This document shows, piece after piece, positions 60,614 through 64,000 of a stretch of 64,000 nt of DNA. How positions within the stretch are numbered: the first letter of the stretch is position 1; the number at the start of each line of letters is the position of its first letter. The notes under the pieces are model-generated. The model was not told the DNA's origin. It was given only the letters and a program-made list of their open reading frames with translations, and ran no database searches. The translations under genes were made by a program, and so were the position numbers. The stretch covers positions 3,270,132-3,334,131 of the forward strand of contig OY282519.1 in assembly GCA_958296405.1 (NCBI GenBank), in the 5' to 3' direction. The DNA comes from an uncultured Pseudomonadales bacterium. Lineage in GTDB: Bacteria; Pseudomonadota; Gammaproteobacteria; Pseudomonadales; Azotimanducaceae.

Positions 60614-61875
60614 GCGCAACGGTCTGGTTCGATTCCATTCGCGGCCGCATCGCCGAGATTGTCGAGAGCGCGGTGATACCCGAGCCGTGTGTCTATTTGA
60701 TCCGCGATTTGCACGGCCGAGTGCGCATCGCCGCTCCGGCGCATCTTGAAGATCAGGGCGAAGCGCTTGCCCAACTCGGGCGTCTTGCCCAGGCACTCGA
60801 GGCCGCTCTCGCGGCCCACAGCTGCCCGGCCGAAAGCGCTGTGATGTTCGTGCGCGAGGAACGGCTGACGACGTTGCGGGGCGAATCACGCCAGATCGCA
60901 CCCGGCGTGTTCTGGGCAGATCGGCTGCTAACCGGCCAGGATTGGTGGTCGGTGGGCGGTGCCTTGCCCGGCGCAACGAAACGTTACACGCTCTACTCCG
61001 TCAAAGGCGGCGTGGGGCGCAGCACCACCGCGGCGGTTCTGGCATGGCACTTGGCGCACAAGGGCGAGAAGGTGCTGGTGGTCGATCTCGATCTTGAGTC
61101 CCCAGGCCTCTCCAGTGCCATCCTGCACCCGTCGGCGCAGCCGCAATTTGGCGTTACCGATTGGTTCGTGGAGGATCTGGTAGGTCAAGGCGAAGGCGTC
61201 TTGGATCGGATGCTGGCGTCGCCCGCTTGGCGAGAGGACTTCGAGGGCGACGTGACCGTGGTACCGGCCCACGGCTCGGCCCCGGGCGAATACCTCGCCA
61301 AGTTGGGCCGCGCCTACATGGGCGGGGGCGGCCTCTGGAACGAACGCCTTCGCCGGCTGTTGAGCGGCCTTGAAGATCGATGCGCCCCAACGGTTGTGCT
61401 CGTGGAATCCCGCAGCGGCTTACACGACATTGCCGCTGCCACAGTGATGGACATCGATGCCCAAGTGCTCCTTTTCGGCGTGGACTCCGCGAGTAGCTGG
61501 GCGGACTACGGCCTGCTGTTCCGCCATTGGCAGGCCGAAGGCTTGGCAACGAAGATTCGAGAACGCCTCTCGATGGTCTCCGCGCTCACGCCTCCCGATC
61601 GGTCAATGCGGTACTTGGAAGGATTCCGGCAACGCTCTTGGGATCTCTTCCAACACCTGTACGACAGCCAGACGGCAAGCGGCCAGCCCGCACCGTTCAG
61701 TTTTGATGTACACGACACCGTCGCCCCTCATCAACCAATGCCGGTCTACTGGAACCAAGGATTTGAGGCCGGCACGTCGCTTCGTCGGATTAGCGAAACC
61801 GCCGTGCTCTTGGCGTACACGCATTTCTTGGATCAGTTCGACCAAACAGTGCATGAGACGACGGACTCCGCATGA
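60610..61875 (+). CDS. KGGVGR-motif ParA/MinD-like ATPase
   Basis: A 421-aa protein. The first about 125 residues are a separate domain. LYSVKGGVGRSTTAAVLAWHL (Walker A, about residue 130) shows the KGGVGR variant of the SIMIBI/ParA deviant P-loop, and VLVVDLDLESPGLSSAIL is Walker A'. VVLVESRSGLHDIAAATVMDI resembles Walker B. NCBI recognises a KGGVGR-motif variant AAA ATPase family of unknown role. It overlaps both flanking genes by 4 bp. It probably forms nucleotide-dependent dimers that switch the neighbouring HEPN-like and P-loop proteins (inference). Confidence 0.8.
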   Translation: MSATVWFDSIRGRIAEIVESAVIPEPCVYLIRDLHGRVRIAAPAHLEDQGEALAQLGRLAQALEAALAAHSCPAESAVMFVREERLTTLRGESRQIAPGVFWADRLLTGQDWWSVGGALPGATKRYTLYSVKGGVGRSTTAAVLAWHLAHKGEKVLVVDLDLESPGLSSAILHPSAQPQFGVTDWFVEDLVGQGEGVLDRMLASPAWREDFEGDVTVVPAHGSAPGEYLAKLGRAYMGGGGLWNERLRRLLSGLEDRCAPTVVLVESRSGLHDIAAATVMDIDAQVLLFGVDSASSWADYGLLFRHWQAEGLATKIRERLSMVSALTPPDRSMRYLEGFRQRSWDLFQHLYDSQTASGQPAPFSFDVHDTVAPHQPMPVYWNQGFEAGTSLRRISETAVLLAYTHFLDQFDQTVHETTDSA

Positions 61876-63335
61876 GTTCACGTGTTGATGCGTCGATTGC
61901 TCGCTTGGCTCTGGGCAAGCTGCCCGCCGACACCAGTCACGGCGAGAGGTTAGAGCCACAGGATGTGTACTTGCCGCGTTCCCACCTGAAGGCGGTGGAA
62001 CCTGATGTTCTGTTAGTCACCGGCATGCGCGGTGCGGGCAAGACGTTCTGGTGGAGTGCGCTGCAAGAAGGCATGGTGCGCCAGTTGATGGCACAATCCG
62101 GTGAACGCACGACATTGAGCGAGAACACCGACGTGCGAGTTGGTTTCGGCGTCAAGCCAGCGCCGGACAACTACCCGGGCGTTGATTCGATGAGGTCGCT
62201 GCGCATTAGCCGAGAACCGCGAGACATCTGGCGTACCGTGTTGGCCTGGCAACTGGCAAGGGGTACGGAACACCCGTTGGCCGATCTTGCGTCGTGGGAG
62301 TCCCGCACGCACTTCGTGGCTTCCAATGCAGAAGCCGTGGACGTGCTCCTACAAGAGCGCGATGCCGAGTACGGCTGGAACGGCGTGGATTTCCTGCTCC
62401 TGTTCGATGGTCTGGACCGGTGCGCCGAAGACTGGGCCGAGACGAACAAGATGGTGCGCGGGCTGCTGCAAGTGGCGCTGGAAGCACGTTCCTACCGGCG
62501 GCTTCGCGTCAAGGTGTTCCTGCGTTCTGATCAGGCCGGCGACCAAGCCGTAGCCGCCTTTCCCGATGCTTCCAAGGTGCTGGCCACCAAGGTGGAACTC
62601 ACTTGGCCAACTCGCGAGCTCTACGGCCTGCTGTGGCACCACTTGGCCAACGGCCACTACGGCGACATCTTCCGCCCGTACCTGTGGGAGAACTGGCCGC
62701 GCGCCGCAACCAAAGAGCACATTGTGTACCCCGTGCCCCGCCGCTTGGTGATGGACGAAGATGCTCAGCGTGAGAAGTTCCACGGCCTTGCCGGTGAGCG
62801 CATGGGCGGCAGCTTCTGGCGTGCACAGCCGTACTCGTGGATCGCAGACCATCTCGCCGATGCCCAACGGCGCGTCAGCGCCCGCTCCTTCCTCGCCGCC
62901 TTGCGCGCCGCGGCGCACCACACCGAGGACGAGCATCCCGATCACGACCAAGGCCTGCACCCAAAGAGCATCATCCACGGCGTGCAGGAGGCCTCGGCCA
63001 TCCGCGTACGGGAGATGCAAGAGGACCACCCGTGGATCGACCGCGCCATGTCCGCCTTGCGCGGCATGAGCGTTCCGCTGCAGTTCGAGGAGTTCGCCGA
63101 ACGCTGGCGCGAAGAACGGATTGTGGAGAGCTTGTCCGCGGACGCCGAACTGGCCCCACGCCACCTCGCAGACGGCGAGGAAGGTGTTCGGCGCGATCTG
63201 GAAGCCCAAGGCGTGTTCCAGCGCCTGCTCGACGGGCGCGTGAACATCCCGGATGTGTACCGCGTCGGCTATGGGCTGGGAAGGCGGGGCGGTGTGCGGC
63301 CCGTTCAACAACGGGGCTCGTCAAGCCATTTGTGA
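61872..63335 (+). CDS. P-loop NTPase (STAND/ORC-like), third gene of the KGGVGR module
   Basis: A 487-aa protein. LLVTGMRGAGKTFWWSALQEG is Walker A (about residues 47-60) and GVDFLLLFDGLDRCAED is Walker B followed by an Asp/Arg pair as in STAND-like NTPases. KVFLRSDQAGDQAV may be the sensor/Arg region. The C-terminal half is helical. No known effector domain (TIR, nuclease, protease) is seen, so it may sense or scaffold. ATG overlaps the ATPase stop (ATGA). It ends 430 bases before drmA. Confidence 0.75.
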   Translation: MSSRVDASIARLALGKLPADTSHGERLEPQDVYLPRSHLKAVEPDVLLVTGMRGAGKTFWWSALQEGMVRQLMAQSGERTTLSENTDVRVGFGVKPAPDNYPGVDSMRSLRISREPRDIWRTVLAWQLARGTEHPLADLASWESRTHFVASNAEAVDVLLQERDAEYGWNGVDFLLLFDGLDRCAEDWAETNKMVRGLLQVALEARSYRRLRVKVFLRSDQAGDQAVAAFPDASKVLATKVELTWPTRELYGLLWHHLANGHYGDIFRPYLWENWPRAATKEHIVYPVPRRLVMDEDAQREKFHGLAGERMGGSFWRAQPYSWIADHLADAQRRVSARSFLAALRAAAHHTEDEHPDHDQGLHPKSIIHGVQEASAIRVREMQEDHPWIDRAMSALRGMSVPLQFEEFAERWREERIVESLSADAELAPRHLADGEEGVRRDLEAQGVFQRLLDGRVNIPDVYRVGYGLGRRGGVRPVQQRGSSSHL

Positions 63336-63471
63336 CTCGACGGCGAATGGGGTGTATGGCGACGCGGGCTGCGACAAGAACGTAGACACGATTTCCTGTC
63401 CCCACCGTTCGAGGGCCGCTGTCGCTGCTGGCACCAACTCTTCCACCGCGCGTTGCCAATCATCGAGCGCG

Positions 63472-63711
63472 ATGGCCTCCGTCGGAACCGGCGGCGCCAC
63501 CCGTGTCACATGGGAGGCACTGCGCGTGGATTGCCACGGCCTCCTCTGGCTATTGGATGAGATGCTCTCGTCTCACGCGGCCAAACCGCAGGCGCTTCAT
63601 CGCGGCCTGTCGGCCATCAGCGAACATCCGCGGTGCCGGCTGCCCAAGGCCGAAGTCCGCCAGCGGTTGGCCTCGTTCGGGACCAAACTGAACAACGGGG
63701 CGGGACGCTGA
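63472..63711 (+). CDS. Small hypothetical protein between the KGGVGR module and drmA
   Basis: About 79 aa, reading MASVGTGGATRVTWEALRVD then a helical stretch (CHGLLWLLDEMLSSHAAKPQALHRGLSAISEH). No family is recognised. The frame is open further upstream without a better start. An opposite-strand frame of 62 codons (63321-63509, GTG start) overlaps its beginning and looks about as protein-like in part; only one of the two is likely real. Confidence 0.4.
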   Translation: MASVGTGGATRVTWEALRVDCHGLLWLLDEMLSSHAAKPQALHRGLSAISEHPRCRLPKAEVRQRLASFGTKLNNGAGR

Positions 63712-63728
63712 TGCCCCCATCCGTCCGC

Positions 63729-63734
63729 TAAACT
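63729..63734 (+). promoter_or_regulatory. Candidate -10 of drmA
   Basis: TAAACT lies 32 bases before the drmA ATG at 63767. It would give drmA its own transcript after the inserted modules. Confidence 0.35.
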
Positions 63735-63766
63735 GCCTGAAAGACATCGACCGTCGCAGCGACGCC

Positions 63767-64000
63767 ATGACAGATACCGTCGGCAACTCCATTCCCGCTC
63801 CAACCACCTCTGCGGAAGTCCGCGCCTACCTTGCTCACGCCCTCAACCTAGACCTCATTGGCCCACCCGCCGGCAACGAACTTGCCGATGAGCGCATTCC
63901 CGGCTGGGTGCGGCCTTCCAACTGGTATCTCACCGGATTTCTTGTGCCTTCCGATGCGCCGTCGGAACAGAACGCCGATGCGGACGAAGAAGAAGAGCTA
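63767..64000 (+). CDS. drmA: DISARM helicase DrmA, N-terminal part (cut by window edge)
   Basis: The first 78 residues of a larger gene. TSAEVRAYLAHALNLDLIGPPAGNELADERIPGWVRPSNWYLTGFLVPSDAPSEQNADADEEEEL closely follows the DrmA N-terminus I recall: a Leu-rich helix, DLxGP, an ERxP loop and the WYLTGFLVP segment, then an acidic stretch. The helicase motifs lie beyond the edge. With drmD and drmMI it makes this a class 1 DISARM. drmB and drmC are expected to the right. Confidence 0.82.
   Translation, partial: MTDTVGNSIPAPTTSAEVRAYLAHALNLDLIGPPAGNELADERIPGWVRPSNWYLTGFLVPSDAPSEQNADADEEEEL

Overview
The window is GC-rich and densely coded. It looks like the chromosome of an uncultured proteobacterium, most likely a gammaproteobacterium. 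The signs are glcDEF, a long (492 aa) GAPDH, PutP, DUF503, TIGR01777 and FKBP-lipoprotein genes, many lipid/CoA, LLM-flavin and SDR enzymes, and CCA-encoding tRNA genes. No rRNA or single-copy phylogenetic marker was seen, so the taxonomic statement is an inference.

Positions 1-22963 are mainly metabolic. They carry a phosphotransferase, a solitary HicB-like gene, an LLM flavin oxidoreductase, a divergent glutaredoxin-like/DsbA-like pair, an FKBP lipoprotein, an SCP2-like protein, a CoA transferase, glycolate oxidase glcDEF (minus strand), a dihydroorotase, an acyl-CoA synthetase, hydrolases, SDRs, a cupin, metY, a DmdA/GcvT-like protein, a TIGR01777 epimerase and a GbsR/MarR regulator. One foreign-looking insert interrupts this stretch: a methyltransferase-fold protein plus a radical SAM protein overlapping by 4 bp (10436-12276), less GC-rich than its neighbours.

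Positions 23114-25502 hold a compact type II restriction-modification module (D12-class adenine methylase plus a probable nuclease). It lies between two near-identical 27-bp direct repeats. Next come a 2Fe-2S ferredoxin, an RND efflux pump with its adaptor, a PhyH dioxygenase, an SDR and two small unknown genes. A three-gene 2-oxoacid oxidoreductase operon (GltD-like flavoprotein, alpha, beta) follows, then GAPDH, a GNAT acetyltransferase, DUF503, a PutP symporter and a DUF815 ATPase. tRNA-Glu(TTC) and tRNA-Ser(GGA) flank an alpha/beta-hydrolase whose nucleophile serine is replaced by alanine.

Positions 45636-64000 (to the right edge) are a defence island to the right of tRNA-Ser. It carries a class 1 DISARM system: drmD helicase (47030), drmMI adenine methylase (50747) and the start of drmA (63767, cut by the window edge). 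The core is not compact. A HicB-like gene sits between drmD and drmMI, and about 9 kb of extra genes sit between drmMI and drmA. The extra genes are (i) a HEPN/zinc-ribbon protein coupled to drmMI by a GTGA overlap, an AAA+ ATPase and a cytoplasmic subtilisin-like protease; (ii) two opposite-strand genes, one a two-TM coiled-coil protein; and (iii) a second HEPN-like protein, a KGGVGR-motif ParA-like ATPase and a P-loop NTPase joined by ATGA overlaps. This layered locus is the most interesting object here: DISARM is known, but I do not know of a described DISARM locus with these inserted modules.

Transcription signals: many genes have a TATACT/TACAAT/TAGAAT-like hexamer just upstream with no clear -35. 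In four genes, including drmD and drmMI, the hexamer ends exactly 6 nt before the ATG, which suggests leaderless mRNAs.
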